The notes under the pieces: model-generated
The model's input: only the letters and a program-made list of their open reading frames with translations
Databases searched by the model: none
What the model was told of the DNA's origin: nothing
Made by a program: the position numbers and the translations under genes
In this document: positions 32,427 to 44,461 of the stretch, piece by piece
Layout: every line of letters begins with the position of its first letter
How positions within the stretch are numbered: position 1 is the stretch's first letter
From: Symsagittifera roscoffensis
Lineage: Eukaryota > Xenacoelomorpha > Acoela > Convolutidae
Assembly (NCBI RefSeq): GCF_963678635.1
Contig: NC_087063.1
Span: 68,054,727-68,118,726, forward strand
Direction: 5' to 3'
Length of the DNA: 64,000 nt

Positions 32427-35318
32427 TTACTTTTGAAATTCCACTTTCTTTAAAATTTTAGATTGGGGGATGAATATTTTATAGTTTTTACGTGGTTGAT
32501 TTCGGAGTCTTGTTGTTTTTCTATTTTCTGATTTGTCGATTTGTTCTTGGGGTATTATTTGTTCGGTCATTTTTCTATTTTTTCTTTGTTTTGGTGATTC
32601 TTTATGGTTTTGTGTATTGATTTTGGTGGCGATTGGTTTTGTGTTTTGATTTTCGGTGGGGTTATCATTTTGTTCTGTGTTTTTCAGATGTGGTTCATTT
32701 TGAATGATTTTTAATCCTGTGAAAGAATATAATTGAGTTAATTCGCGGAGTGCGTATTCTTTTGGGTAATAAGGTAGTAGGTTGTTTCGATGTTGAACGA
32801 TTTCTTTTTTGTTTGAGTCGGTAATTTTATATGTGACATCAGTGGGTTTTGCAATTATTTGGTATGGTCCTTTTCGAAGGGGTTGTAATTTTTTAGAAAT
32901 TCCTTTTTGAGTATTAAAATTAGGTATTAAAACAAATGTTCCAATTTTTAATTCGGAGGCTGGTGTAAAACGTGAATTGATTTGTTCATTAATGTTTTGT
33001 CTTTGTAATAACTTTTTTGTTATTTTTTGATAAATTTCATTGTGTTTTTTATCTCTATTTAGAATCCATTCGGTGTGTGTACCGGAGGCTAGTTTAAGAT
33101 TTTGTGGGTGATGAAAATGATCTTCATCGTGTGTATGTAAAGGTAGGTTATAACAAATTGAGTCTTTATTTGGTTGACAATAACCTTGTGCGTTTTTATG
33201 AGAATTCGCTGTAAACATTATTGGTTTGCGTGGCTTTTGGTTAAAAACCATTTCGTATGGTGACATTCCTAAAGTTGTCGTAATTTGTGAATTATACGCT
33301 AAGGGAAATAATTTTACATCTGCTGACCATTCGGTATATTTTGTATCATTTCCGTTGATGATACATCTAAGATATTCTTGTAATGAACGGTTCATACCTT
33401 CGACTAAGCCGTTTGTCCAAGGTGCATGAGATGTACGTGGTTTGTGTTTAATGTTATATAAATGACATAGTGTGATAATTTCATTATTTATGAATTCTGT
33501 ACCGTTGTCTGTAACTAAAATTTCTGGTAGTCCGAATTTTGCTATCCAGTGTTCATAGAGTGTTGTGTAAGCGTAATAAGCGTTACAATGTGGTACTGGG
33601 TTAAGTGCTACATAATGTGTAAATGCGTCAACAATTACCATAATGTAGGAGTTTCCTTCTGATGAGGGTGAAATTGGTCCTTTAGTATCAAATGAGATAC
33701 GATGATTAAAGTACAAACTTTGTCCTTTAAAATCTTGTTTTTGTGCTATTTGTTTTTGATTTGGGTAAGGTTTATTTAGTTGACATACTATACAGTCATT
33801 GCATAGTACTTTTATCCAAATTGGTGCATTTGGGAAATAAAAGTTTTGTATAAAATTTGAATATGTTTTCTCTGATCCAGAGTGTCCTTTAATATTTTGT
33901 GTATGTGAAATATTAAAAGCTATAAGAATCATACTTAAAGGGAGACATGGAACTGTAGATTCATTCAGGTTATACTCTAAAAGGTCTGTATTTTCGTTAA
34001 TTGTTGTGTTGTTAAATTTGCGAAAGTATCGGAGGAGTGTTTTGTTTCCTAGAATGGTTGAATCTGCTTTGATAGGTTTAGTTTTATATTTGTGCCATGA
34101 TTTCAGTTGTCGAATTACTGGGTCAAGGTTTTGATATTGTTTCAGTGTTGAAATTGTAATTATTTCTGTTGGGGGGAGAAAAATGTTTTCGATTTCTGAT
34201 TTAGATAAGGGTATTGTATCAAGTGGGTCGTGAAGGTCAAAAACTTGATTTATTGTGTATTTTGAATCATTTGTTTGTGGTCCTGATAAATTTATTTTAT
34301 CAGTTAAATCTTCTTTTTCAATTAGTGGAAAATGGTCTTTCTTAGGCAGGTGTTGTTTTGTTCGTTTTTGTTGGGTGTTATTTTTTATCCATTGAGAATA
34401 TGGGATTGGTTTGAAAGTTGATGTTCCAAGTAAATCAACTTCATAATGATTATTTTGACAATCTAAATAAAGTGGGAAATGTTGTAAATTATTTATTTGT
34501 GATTGTTCAATATCAGTTTTTACTGCATATTTGCATTCCAATCGGGGTGATGTTTCGTTTTCTGCAAGGTAGAATTTTATATTTTTGGGTATTTCAACTG
34601 TTGTTTTTCGTGTAAGTAATTCAGGTGGTGTATTTCGACTTAAGGTGTCTGGTAATGCAAGATTTTTTCCTGCAGTCCAAACTATATGTAAGTTTGGAAA
34701 TTTCATTAGAATTAGTTGAAATCTGTAAACTCGGTGGTTTGGGTTAGATTTTTGTGTAAAGAGAAAGATGATTGGTTTATGGTCTGTGAATAGAACTGTT
34801 GGATGTTTTGATCCAAGTATCAGAAATTCATATTCTGTCAGTGTATATATTATGGCTGTACATTCTCTCATTAGAGTTGAGAGTCGTAGCTCTGCTTGAG
34901 TGAATAATCGAGAATTTGCTGATATGAGGTTCATTTTATTTGTACCATTATGTGATTGTAATAGTGCTGCACCGATGCCAAAGTTCGAAGCATCGCACAT
35001 TGCATAAAATGGTTGATTTGAATCTGGAATTGTGTTTGAAATTTGTTCAGTTAGAAGTTTTTTAATTTCTTCAAATCGTGTTTGATGTTCTGTGTTCCAT
35101 TCAAAATTATTTTGTTGTCTAAGGATGTTATAAAATGGTCGTAGATATAATTGCATTTTATAAACATATTTACTTAAAAAGTTTAACATTCCAAGAAATT
35201 CTTGGATTTTCTTTTTATTTGTTGGTGGTTGAAGTTTTTGAATAGCGTCAATGCGTGATTTCAATGGAGTGATTGTTTTTCTTTCTATATTATGTCCTAA
35301 GAATTTAACTCTTGTCAA
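32427..35318 (-). CDS. pol: Ty3/Gypsy pol, second part: end of RT, RNase H, integrase
   Basis: Minus strand, 963 residues from the first ATG; the open frame reaches further up to join RT. The RT thumb region (FLGMLNFLSKYV) is near residue 41. RNase H carries D109, E152, D179 and D224. Integrase has an H2C2 zinc site (H472, H479, C509, C512) and a complete DDE triad (D544, D604, E640), followed by a KGPYQI motif that marks the Ty3/Gypsy GPY/F module. The C terminus is a Lys/Asn/Gln-rich tail. All catalytic residues are present. The frame differs from the ORF that holds the RT active site, so RT is split by a frameshift near 35405-35415. The order RT, RNase H, integrase defines Ty3/Gypsy rather than Ty1/Copia. 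Confidence 0.92.
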   Translation of the reverse strand: MTRVKFLGHNIERKTITPLKSRIDAIQKLQPPTNKKKIQEFLGMLNFLSKYVYKMQLYLRPFYNILRQQNNFEWNTEHQTRFEEIKKLLTEQISNTIPDSNQPFYAMCDASNFGIGAALLQSHNGTNKMNLISANSRLFTQAELRLSTLMRECTAIIYTLTEYEFLILGSKHPTVLFTDHKPIIFLFTQKSNPNHRVYRFQLILMKFPNLHIVWTAGKNLALPDTLSRNTPPELLTRKTTVEIPKNIKFYLAENETSPRLECKYAVKTDIEQSQINNLQHFPLYLDCQNNHYEVDLLGTSTFKPIPYSQWIKNNTQQKRTKQHLPKKDHFPLIEKEDLTDKINLSGPQTNDSKYTINQVFDLHDPLDTIPLSKSEIENIFLPPTEIITISTLKQYQNLDPVIRQLKSWHKYKTKPIKADSTILGNKTLLRYFRKFNNTTINENTDLLEYNLNESTVPCLPLSMILIAFNISHTQNIKGHSGSEKTYSNFIQNFYFPNAPIWIKVLCNDCIVCQLNKPYPNQKQIAQKQDFKGQSLYFNHRISFDTKGPISPSSEGNSYIMVIVDAFTHYVALNPVPHCNAYYAYTTLYEHWIAKFGLPEILVTDNGTEFINNEIITLCHLYNIKHKPRTSHAPWTNGLVEGMNRSLQEYLRCIINGNDTKYTEWSADVKLFPLAYNSQITTTLGMSPYEMVFNQKPRKPIMFTANSHKNAQGYCQPNKDSICYNLPLHTHDEDHFHHPQNLKLASGTHTEWILNRDKKHNEIYQKITKKLLQRQNINEQINSRFTPASELKIGTFVLIPNFNTQKGISKKLQPLRKGPYQIIAKPTDVTYKITDSNKKEIVQHRNNLLPYYPKEYALRELTQLYSFTGLKIIQNEPHLKNTEQNDNPTENQNTKPIATKINTQNHKESPKQRKNRKMTEQIIPQEQIDKSENRKTTRLRNQPRKNYKIFIPQSKILKKVEFQK

Positions 35319-35347
35319 AAAGAAGTGTGATTTATCGGGGGCGGCCT

Positions 35348-38108
35348 TCAGATTTTCGTTCTGAAGTATTTGGTGATATTTTTCAAAAAAACATTGAACA
35401 TCTCGTCTTTTGTTTGTGATTGCATAAAAACATCGTCTAAATAGGTGATTGCGTTTTTCTTGAGTATTAGTGGTCTAAAACTTTTGCTCATAAAAGCTGA
35501 AAATGCTGCTGGTCCTATGGATATTCCATAGAATAAGCGGTTGAATTCATATTGTTGGTTTCCGATAACAAATTGTGTTAAACGTCGTGATTGTTCATCT
35601 AGTGGCATTTGATTGTATGCACTATTCATATCGGCGGTTGTAAAGTATTTGCCGTTTATTTTTGTTAAAATAACTTGTATTGGTTCAATGGGCCAATTAC
35701 ATTTTGATTCATCTATGAGTGAATTGAGGTATCTAGCGTCGAGAACGATTTTTAATGATTCTCCTTTAGCTAGAATGATAACGGGGTTGATAAATGTGTT
35801 GCCTTTTGGTTGTTCTTCTTTATTAACTGGTGATATAATGTTGTATTGTTCTAAAATATCGAGTAATCTGTTCACTTTATCATGTAAGTGAATTGGTACT
35901 TTACTTGCTCTCTGTTTTTTGAAAACTGCGTCTGGTTTTAACGGGAGATGTAGTGATGAACTGATTTTTCCAACATCGAATTTTGATGTTGCATAGACTG
36001 ATGAATATTTAATTAGCTGTTTGGCTAATTTTTCGAATTCGTCTTGTGTTATTTGTGAATGTTGGAAATTAAACATTGTTAAAAATTTTTGTTGGTCCTC
36101 TGTGTAGTTACTTATGTTGAATGTAGGTTTGAAATATGGAGTTTTTGTGAAATAATCCGTATTTCTGTTTTCGTTACTTATTATATTATTTATAGATAAT
36201 TCTTCATTAAGAATTGTAGATTGGCAAATATCTAGTAATTGGAGTATATTATTTACGCGATAGGCTTTTTCGTGTATTGGTGATATTGTAGCGTTGGTTT
36301 CACAATATCCTAAAAGTCCTAAAGGTAATGTTACTTGGTAAGGTGTGTTGTTATAGACATGTAAGGAAATGATATCTGAATTCGAATTTTTCAAATATTT
36401 TATGGATGATATTGTGATTTTGAAAAATTTGTGAATAGGTTTGAATTCAAATTCTGACATATAAAATTTTTGTTTGTATTGTTCTTTATCATATTGGTGA
36501 ACTTGTTTGATTGAAAAATTATAGATATTTCCTGATAGTGGTTTCAAGTGTTTTCTTTGTTGGTTAAATATCGGGTAGAATTTTGAAAAGAATGGTGGTT
36601 GTTTATTTAATCTTTGAAAAAATGTTAAGGATGTTTCTTTTGTTTTTGTATATTTATCTTTGATTAATATTTTACTATTTAGTATGTTAATTGTTGGTAT
36701 ATACTTCGAAATAAATGGTATTCCAATGATATTATATTTAATGTCAGTGATATGGAATATTTGTTTAAATGGCTTATTTAAAATTTTGCTTTGTTCCATT
36801 GTTCTGGTGGGGAGGAGAAATAATTGGATTTTTCCGTAGTTTATCAATGTTGATCCTTGTGCTGTTGCTAACTTACTGGAGGTTTCAAGAGGTGTTAGCT
36901 TTGGGTGTAAAGTTTTTATTTCATTCCATGTGGGGATGTTTATTATGTTTGATTCTGCTCCTGAATCAATTAAAAAATCTATTTCAAGGTCTGGTGGTTG
37001 AAATTCTTTATTTCTTGGGCTTTCTAAGAGAAATGGTATTGTCCAAATTTTTTCTTTGGGTTGTTCTTTTTGTATATTTTGATAAATATGGTTTGTATTC
37101 AAGCATTTTGTTTTGGTATTTTTATTGGTTTGATCTGTAGTGTTAATCTCATTTGTTTCTTGCGTCGTTGGTGTGGAATTTATGGGTGTAGTGTAATAAT
37201 TTTGAAGAAATTCTGATTGATTTTCATATATGTGTGATGAAAAGGGTTGTTCATATATGACAGATTCATAGTCATTTTCGACTTTTATCATATTGATAGA
37301 AAGAGTGTTTTCAGTATCACTTTCTGAATCTGATGATGTACAGTTTATTTGATTGAGTTGTAACGTATCAGTTACTGTGTCATCAATACCTGGAGGGTCT
37401 GATGTTGTTTCTGGATTTGACTGTACTTGATTGATTTGTCTTTGATGTTTAGGTGTACTACTTCTGTGGCGATTATTAGAATTATTATAGTTATTATTAT
37501 TCCGGTGTGGTGATTGGGAATAATTTCTATAACGATTATTATAACTTGAGTGTCGATTTTGTGAATTATTTCGCGATCTATTTTGATAATTGTTGTTTGG
37601 TCTGTTATAGTTCGATCTATTATATGAGTTATTCCTTGATTGATTGTTCGGGTAATTCTGGTTTCGGTTGTTTGAATAACTTCTATTTCGATTATAGGAG
37701 TAGTTTCTATTCCTATTGTATGATGAATTTCGTGATTGGTTGTTTGGATAGTAGTTATTTCTTGATTGGGAATTAGATCTAGAAACAAATCGTTGTGTAT
37801 TTGAATTTGATCTGGAGTAGTTATTTCGACTATTTGGTCTATTGTAGTGATTTTGTGATGAATTGTTCGTGTTTCTTCGTTCTGGTGATCTTCCTCTATA
37901 ACTTGAGTTATATGGTGATTGATTTCTTGTATAATTTGTATTGTTCGGGAGTGGTTTTCCTGAACTGTTGTTGCTGTGGACTGTTTTGTTCGGTAGATTT
38001 TGATCTTTTTTCATGTATTGATAGAATGATTTATTTGGTTCTTTATATTTTTGAGGTTTATTTTGATTGTCTTGCTGTTTTTGTCTACATTCGGAAATAC
38101 TATGACCG
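35348..38108 (-). CDS. gag-pol: Ty3/Gypsy gag C terminus, protease and RT palm (partial at the assembly gap)
   Basis: Begins inside the gap with the second half of a zinc knuckle (GHSISEC), so gag is incomplete. A very long Asn/Arg/Ser/Tyr-rich nucleocapsid tail follows (about 37.4-38.0 kb), then an aspartic protease with FLIDSGAES (DSG near 36965), a linker, and RT with LDARYLN, the FGISIGP-type block (LFYGISIGPAAFS) and the YLDD active site near 35445. The frame ends at 35348 after a shift near an AAAA run at about 35408. RT continues in the other ORF. A single-base indel or a programmed shift both explain this; the place, inside RT just after YLDD, favours damage. No stop separates gag from pol, so they form one polyprotein. 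Confidence 0.9.
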
Positions 38109-38309
38109 TNNNNNNNNNNNNNNNNNNNNNNNNNNNNNNNNNNNNNNNNNNNNNNNNNNNNNNNNNNNNNNNNNNNNNNNNNNNNNNNNNNNNNNNNNNN
38201 NNNNNNNNNNNNNNNNNNNNNNNNNNNNNNNNNNNNNNNNNNNNNNNNNNNNNNNNNNNNNNNNNNNNNNNNNNNNNNNNNNNNNNNNNNNNNNNNNNNN
38301 NNNNNNNNN
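38109..38309. other. Assembly gap, 201 N
   Basis: Unresolved bases. On the left is a Ty3-type zinc knuckle on the minus strand; on the right begins an unrelated plus-strand Ty3 relic. The gap therefore hides, or falsely joins, the 5' end of the younger element. Confidence 0.95.
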
Positions 38310-38517
38310 GTTAGTATTGTTGCGTTATTGTGTTGCAGTGCTGCTAACTTAACCTTTAAACCATGCATCACATTTACGCAAGTGATTTAAACCTGTCAAA
38401 ACCGATTTAGCTAATTTCTCATCACTGTTTCAATCTACTGTTAGAAGTAGATTAGTTAGATCCGTTTAAATTTTGTTCCAAATTTTTCTAACTAGGATCT
38501 ATGTAGAAAGTTTTTAC

Positions 38518-38790
38518 ATGGCGCAATCTATTGAATTGAACCTACGAGAATTAAACTTTTTTTGGACGACAAATGAAAAATCTCACGACTGGGAAAAATG
38601 GGCAGAAAAGTTTCATTTTACTATCATAGCAAAAAATCCATGGGAATTGGCGACGTTATCAAGCGTAGTAGATCAGATCCAACCCCAAACCCTGGCCCAC
38701 AACAACATCGAGTTAGACAAGCGAGATACACACAGCACTGCTAAACAACTATATCGAAGAAATAAAACGATAGAAGCAAGAAGAAAATAA
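38518..38790 (+). pseudogene. gag fragment of the plus-strand relic (90 aa)
   Basis: Opens with ATGGCG and reads MAQSIELNLRELNFFWTTNE, then a DWEKWAEKFHF-like block. The pattern of a small Trp-rich segment near the N terminus resembles gag of animal Ty3 elements. The frame stops early, while sequence similarity of this kind normally continues for several hundred residues. Confidence 0.5.
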
Positions 38791-41290
38791 CAAAATGAAT
38801 GGGTTCACAGCTCTAATTAGCACTGGGAAAAAGGGAAAAAATGCTTCCTAGAGGAAAATCTCCAAAAAATCTTTAACGTCAACTTTGCAGGATCTAGGAT
38901 GAGTTAAAAGCAACTGTGCTACGGAAAAAATCGCACTTATGACAATTTAAACCTTTAGGACTTCAAATGGACAATGAAACACTGAACGATTTTTGTAGGA
39001 AACTCTGAGAAACCTACCGAAAAACTGCAGCATGGGTGAACTGGAAGCAGAACTCATAAACGATATTTTTCAAATCTAGGAAAGAAAAACTTACAACTTC
39101 CCTCCCCTGAACCAATTGAAACAGTAAAATCTGTCATACACAGACCAACAGCATTGCTAGGCAAAAACCCCAATAATTCAATAAGATGACCTACCGAAGA
39201 AATCATCCTAAACACACAAGAACATGAAATCAAAAAACTCAAATTAATAATTTTTTCTTTCATAATTACAATAATAGGTAGATCAAAAGTTTCAGAGTGT
39301 ATACCAGATTTATCGACAATATAAGACCTATACAAGTCTAGGATAAACGAGTTCCAATTCATATGTTACCTGAGAAGTTAAATCATGTGCCGTTCGATAG
39401 TTAAAAGACTGACAGAGAAAAACAAAAACAAGATGTTCAAAAAGTTTATTCGTTGGCCCTTTTGTCCAAACAGCAAAACGAGATGGTTTCATGAAATTAG
39501 CACTAATGTCAATTTAATTAAGCAAACAAAAATTGTTACCAAATTCCCAGAAGTTTCGAGCTGATAGATAATGTAGCTTTGAAAATCAGTGAAAAAAAAT
39601 TCTGGTTCCTTTGTATGACCTTTAATATGCTTGTATGGCCTTTAATAAGTAAATGGGAAAAGTTCCTAATAGCCATTGTTATCAAAACGACCTGTTGATT
39701 GCGACGGTAGGTGTTAGAAAGTTGGTAGAAGGGTGTTACAAACAATCGAAAACTTGGCCCTCAAAAAACAAATGCACTATCTTAACCCATGAAATTGATG
39801 GGTTCGGTTTCAAAATACATTATAAAGGAGCAAAGCTTTTATGCACCAAGCAGATGCAATCAAAAATTTGAATAAACCGAAGTGCATAAGGAAATCAGAT
39901 CTTTGATGGGATTCAGAAATCAATTTACAAATTTATTCCAAACTTTGCAATAATATCATCCCAATTGGAAATCTGATGCCAACAAAACAAACATTTTTAA
40001 GGACACAAAGATGTTTTTGAACAAATATAATTACAAATCATACAGAACGCAAAAGTACTTTGGAACAAGTAAAATTTTAAATCTCTAAGACTATAACGAA
40101 TCATTGTTTTGACGCTAGTAAATAAACTAGAGTCAAGTGCGACGCATCACACTTGGAATAGGGATCTTCAATTTAGCAAAACTACAATACCGTGGGGAAA
40201 ACAGTAAATTTTGCTTGTATAACTGAACTACAGCACAAATAAATTTGATTTGTTTGGCTTTCTAGTCACTAGATCATTTCAAAAACCAACTATTAGGATC
40301 ACTGTTTAAAACTTCTGTTGGAGCCCTTTGAGATGAAAGGTACGACGCAAACACAACTAAACCAAGACTAATATGATGCGAAAAACCTAATATCGGAAAA
40401 ATTTTCCGTCAAATAAATGCTAAAAAAAATTAGGGCTTTGTCGAGTACCTTTCTCGCTTTTCAACAAATGTTTCCATACTAATCTCAGAAGATGATTTCA
40501 ATCGATATTACGAGCTTTCGCTTAGTTTTTAACAAGATCATGAGAAAGTGCGAACCAAATAGTTAGAAAAACCTTTCAATTGAAAAAAAAAATTAGTGTT
40601 AACGAACGCAAACAAGCAAAGTAGTACCTCTCTCAAAATTTGCACAGCAGAAAAGAGCTATATACGGCTGACTGTAAAATAGTTGGCTTTTCAAACAATT
40701 TCAATTTCTCACAAAATGAACAGGTCAATGTCATCGGTTTTGGATTCAACCGATCTATAGGCAGGTCATAATCAAACCCCTTTTAAACATCCCCGATACC
40801 CCGTCTACTGAAGAAACAAAAATTTAATCAAAACTGAAATATTTTCTCATCGACCGGAAATATTTGATAAACAATTTATGGCTTCGTTAACAGAGATTTG
40901 TCTTAAGCCAAAAAATTCAAAAAGCAATCATTATTAACCGCACGCAAGAGATTGCCCAATTGGGGAACTATAATAAAAACGATTTTGATAAATTAGAAGG
41001 AAAAATGGGTTGTCTTATAACTTACAGGAAATAGGTAAATTTCTATAAAAGGCTAGTTATTCCGACGTTAGCCAGTTACTCAAAACACCGATGAAGCACA
41101 CCTGGGCTAATTTTTCATGAAAAGCCCCTCAGTATGTGTCAAAGATATTTTGCGAGATTCATGTTCATGGAGAAAACTCATAGTGTTCGTGAAAGCCGTT
41201 CAACCAGATTCATAGCATGAAAACCGGATTCATAGAGTGCGTGACACGCAGTAACAAGTTAAAACCAATATTAGCTATACTTGGAAAATT

Positions 41291-41705
41291 CTTATCCGCA
41301 GTAAAACTTAATGAAGATATGGAACTCAATTTTGCGGGACCCTTACTTATTTACTGGGGAGCAAAACGTTGTGCTTGTGCACTCATATCGATCGTTTTTT
41401 TTTAAATGTATGTCAGCCCAGACTACAAATAGCACCTTAGCAAAAATTGAGCTCCCTTTTTTACAATTTTACATAGCGTGCGTGACATTCCGAGAAAATC
41501 AATACAGATCAGAATTCAAGATTTAGCGACAAAGTGTTAAAGAAAGCTTTTTTGGAAAGAATTTAAAATTGTTATGAATATTGGATCAATAAGGGAAAGA
41601 AGAGCGGGTTTAGTGCAACGTCTCATGCGAATTATCAGAGAGAGACTTTTAGTAGTGGCCCAAAAACATAGTTAAAACTGTCAAAAAGAGAAGATTTAAA
41701 ACGAC
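41291..41705 (+). pseudogene. Integrase core of the plus-strand relic, inactivated
   Basis: The integrase core can be followed across at least two frame changes: LNFAGPL, then TTNSTLAKIELPFLQ, then AGLVQRLMRIIRERL. The first catalytic Asp is Asn (AAT at 41328-41330) and the last catalytic Glu is Gln (CAA at 41616-41618). The enzyme is dead. Confidence 0.75.
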
Positions 41706-42540
41706 TAAACAATATCAAAAAGCAATCGCTCATCTGTCTTTGAAGCCCATTTTGGCAGGAGTTCTGACAGAGTTTAGTTAAAACTCATTAAAAACAAAAA
41801 TCAAATAAAGATTAGATTATGCTATGCTTAAATAGAAAGAAAAGCGGATAAATAGAGCTAGAAGGGTAAATTAAGATGCCCCTGATCATATAAAAACGCC
41901 ATACTGGTTGGCTCACAGAGATCATAGGATGAATTTACGAACGCTCCAAAATTCATCCCCAGATACGCTGGCAACCCAGTGAAAGTCTTCAAAATTTCAA
42001 AAAGTTCAGCCCTGGGACTATTTAAGCCGCTAAAAAATCTACCGCCCAGAAGACATCAAATAAAAGTTGTGCCGTGAGAAGGCAAGTCATTCCGAAAAAG
42101 AAAGGCCAACTGATACAATTCTACGCCATAAATATTCCGAGAATGGCTTCCAAAAAGTAGCTTTCAAAAACTGACCAAACAGACACATCTCCCAAAATGA
42201 AGAGACCAAATACGATGCACTTGATGTTCTGAGGAGGAACGCAGCGATGTGTAGTTCTTTTACTAACGAGAAAAAGAAGCTCGCGACACCAGCAAAGAGA
42301 AAACTTTGAACAAAACGTAGATTATTTCTATCCTGAGTTCACCAACAATACAAGATTCCCCAACATCATCTCAGACCTCGATTCAGACAAATTTTAGTAA
42401 TCTCCAAGTTTTAAATTAAATTTAGGAGTATTTTAAAACTTCCAATTATCACCGAGCAGGAAAGAAGAACCACAGAAGCTAGGGAATCCTAGTCCCACAA
42501 TCACTTCCGGTAGTACTGATAAATCTACTGAATGAACAAT

Positions 42541-44251
42541 ACTGCAAGGCAAGTATGATTGATTCTTTTTTCTGGGGTACAATTTACTCCTAGTGCCGAT
42601 TTGTGCTTTGTTTGCTTAGATTTTTTCAAAATTTCCTGCTCCGCCTTTTTTTGATCCAGACCTCCTGTCAAAGAAATCATAGAGAGCAGTACTCCGTTTG
42701 ACATTTAAATTGAATGCAGGTTTTGCAATTCTGATATGCTAAAATTTGGTCTGCGTGCTGCTGAACTTATCTTTGAAAAAAGTGGGAGCTTTAATACATT
42801 GCTGTTATAATTGATTAGAGCACATTTCCAGTTGATAAATCATTTCAATCGACAGAAATTCACAATCGATCCAATATTTGAGTGATTTGACAGTTGAGGT
42901 GTACATGGCGAAGCTCTGTTAAATTAACAGTCGCTATTGCAAGCCACTAAAAACTATTTGAAGAGATAGTTAGGCTTAGTTTATATGTATCTCCAAAGCA
43001 AAAGAAAGCTGGTATCCAAATTTAGTTTGAAAAGCAAGAAAGCACGTAGTCGAACTCTAATAGCCACTTCATAAAAATGCTTTGTTCGTCTCACGCATTC
43101 CTCATCATGGTTCAGATTTTTGGAAAAGCATAGTAGATTCGAGAAAAAAAACGATTTTATATAGAAAATGGGGTCTTACCTCGCTTATGAAGCAGTTCAG
43201 TGTTTTTTACAACTGACTATTTTAAAACAATTAATAATCTGTCATTTCTCTACGCTTTCTATACTGAAACGTTGACCTACCGTAAGTGAAAATCAAAATC
43301 AAACAAAGTAAGTCATTAGAACTGGATGTTAATTTATGAAAGTAGAACCAGAAATTGACAAGAAGCTCCACTGAACAAAGCAGATCTCACTTTCCTGGTG
43401 ACTAAAATGACTGGAAAGGCAACGAATGATACTCTTTGCTGACTGAACGCGGATATTAATTAATGTGAAATACCTCTGTAAACTTACAATTAATTTTGTC
43501 AAAACGATATAACCATTAAGTATGAAAAATAAATCCATGAAAATATAAGGCCATCTAAAATAGGTATGGAACTGTAAAATAGCCACTAAAGATGTCTGAA
43601 CCTGTTTCTTCTTGAACGAAAACGTTGCTTACACGGAAGTCATTATTGCAAAAACGAATGCAAGGAGTAACTTAAAATAGATATGCTACGGATTTTTTAA
43701 AAATGTTTCTTTAAAAAATTGGAATTGCTATTTTTATTTTAAGATTCCAATCGATAAGGCAACACTTATCTGAAAACAAAAAACTCTACGCATTTTGTTA
43801 TTATCTGCCATAATCTCATTTATTTTTTTCTATTCACGATACTTTTTTTCTCATATGCATTGTTTGTTAAACATTTGCCAAAATCTTATCAATTTGTTTG
43901 TTAAACATTTGCCAAAATCTTATCAATTTTTGTTTTTATCTATATGCGCTGGAGAAGTCCAAGCAATCACGAATGAGATTTTCAAATATTGTATACTTTC
44001 TGATAGAATCAGATGAGTTTATGCCTTATGTTTCTAGATTTATAGATAGTTTGGGTCTTTTCTGTTATACGGACCAAAATAATTAGACTGATTAATTAAG
44101 CTTAAGTTTTGGTTAAAATCCAACATTTGTTACTGCTGATATGAATTTTAACTTTCGATCAATTTTTGAAAGTAGCAAAACTATCACAGTTTTTGAGCCG
44201 TATAAGACAAAAATCAAATTTGATTATTTTGAAAAACTGAGACTGATTTAG
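42541..44251. other. Mostly no gene recognised; a 32-bp direct duplication
   Basis: TGTTTGTTAAACATTTGCCAAAATC occurs at 43861 and 43893, period 32. The open stretch at about 43950-44085 may contain an upstream exon of the PARP-like gene: an AG at 43998-44010 and a GT in GATAGTTTGG near 44046 would give a phase-compatible 40-base exon, but this is weak. Confidence 0.4.
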
Positions 44252-44359
44252 GTGGGGATTTCTTGCTGGTTGATCAAAATTCACCTCGACCGAGCAGTGT
44301 GGATGACTTCGTTGCGGCATTCGTGCAAGACTGGGATGGCAAGTTTTTCAACTACAAGA
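44252..44359 (+). CDS. PARP-like family gene, exon A (first exon found)
   Basis: Acceptor TTTAG at 44247-44251 and donor A/GTATTAAG at 44359-44360. The exon is 108 bases, entering and leaving in phase 1. It encodes an acidic N-terminal stretch (GDFLLVDQNSPRPSSVDDFV onward) with no known motif. It joins exon B with an Asn codon across the junction. The true start lies upstream and was not identified. Confidence 0.6.
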
Positions 44360-44461
44360 GTATTAAGCACAAACTTGTTTTCCTTCGAATTTATCCAAAA
44401 TTCTTCAAAATTATCAAGAATTGAATTGTAAGAAAGTTTTGAAAAGTTAACGTTGATTTAG

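Larger units (their letters stand above)
38310..42540 (+). pseudogene. Old Ty3/Gypsy relic, plus strand
   Basis: Order gag, RT, RNase H, integrase on the plus strand, with many frameshifts and stops. The gag start is at 38518. RT remnants lie at about 39480-39960, with IRSLMGFRNQF matching the usual block after the YxDD region. RNase H begins with CDASHLG at 40138. Integrase is at about 41290-41700. LTRs were not found, and the ends are approximate. It belongs to a different lineage from the element at 23.8-38.1 kb: the pol sequences differ strongly and the orientation is opposite. Confidence 0.75.

Noticed and set aside
37372-38108. Frames on both strands and in a second minus frame through 37.4-38.0 kb
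   Set aside because: Shadows of the repetitive Asn/Arg/Ser-rich nucleocapsid region of the gag-pol ORF.
43329-43586. 85-codon minus-strand frame as a gene
   Set aside because: No recognisable motif, no splice partners, and hydrophobic bias typical of AT-rich chance frames.
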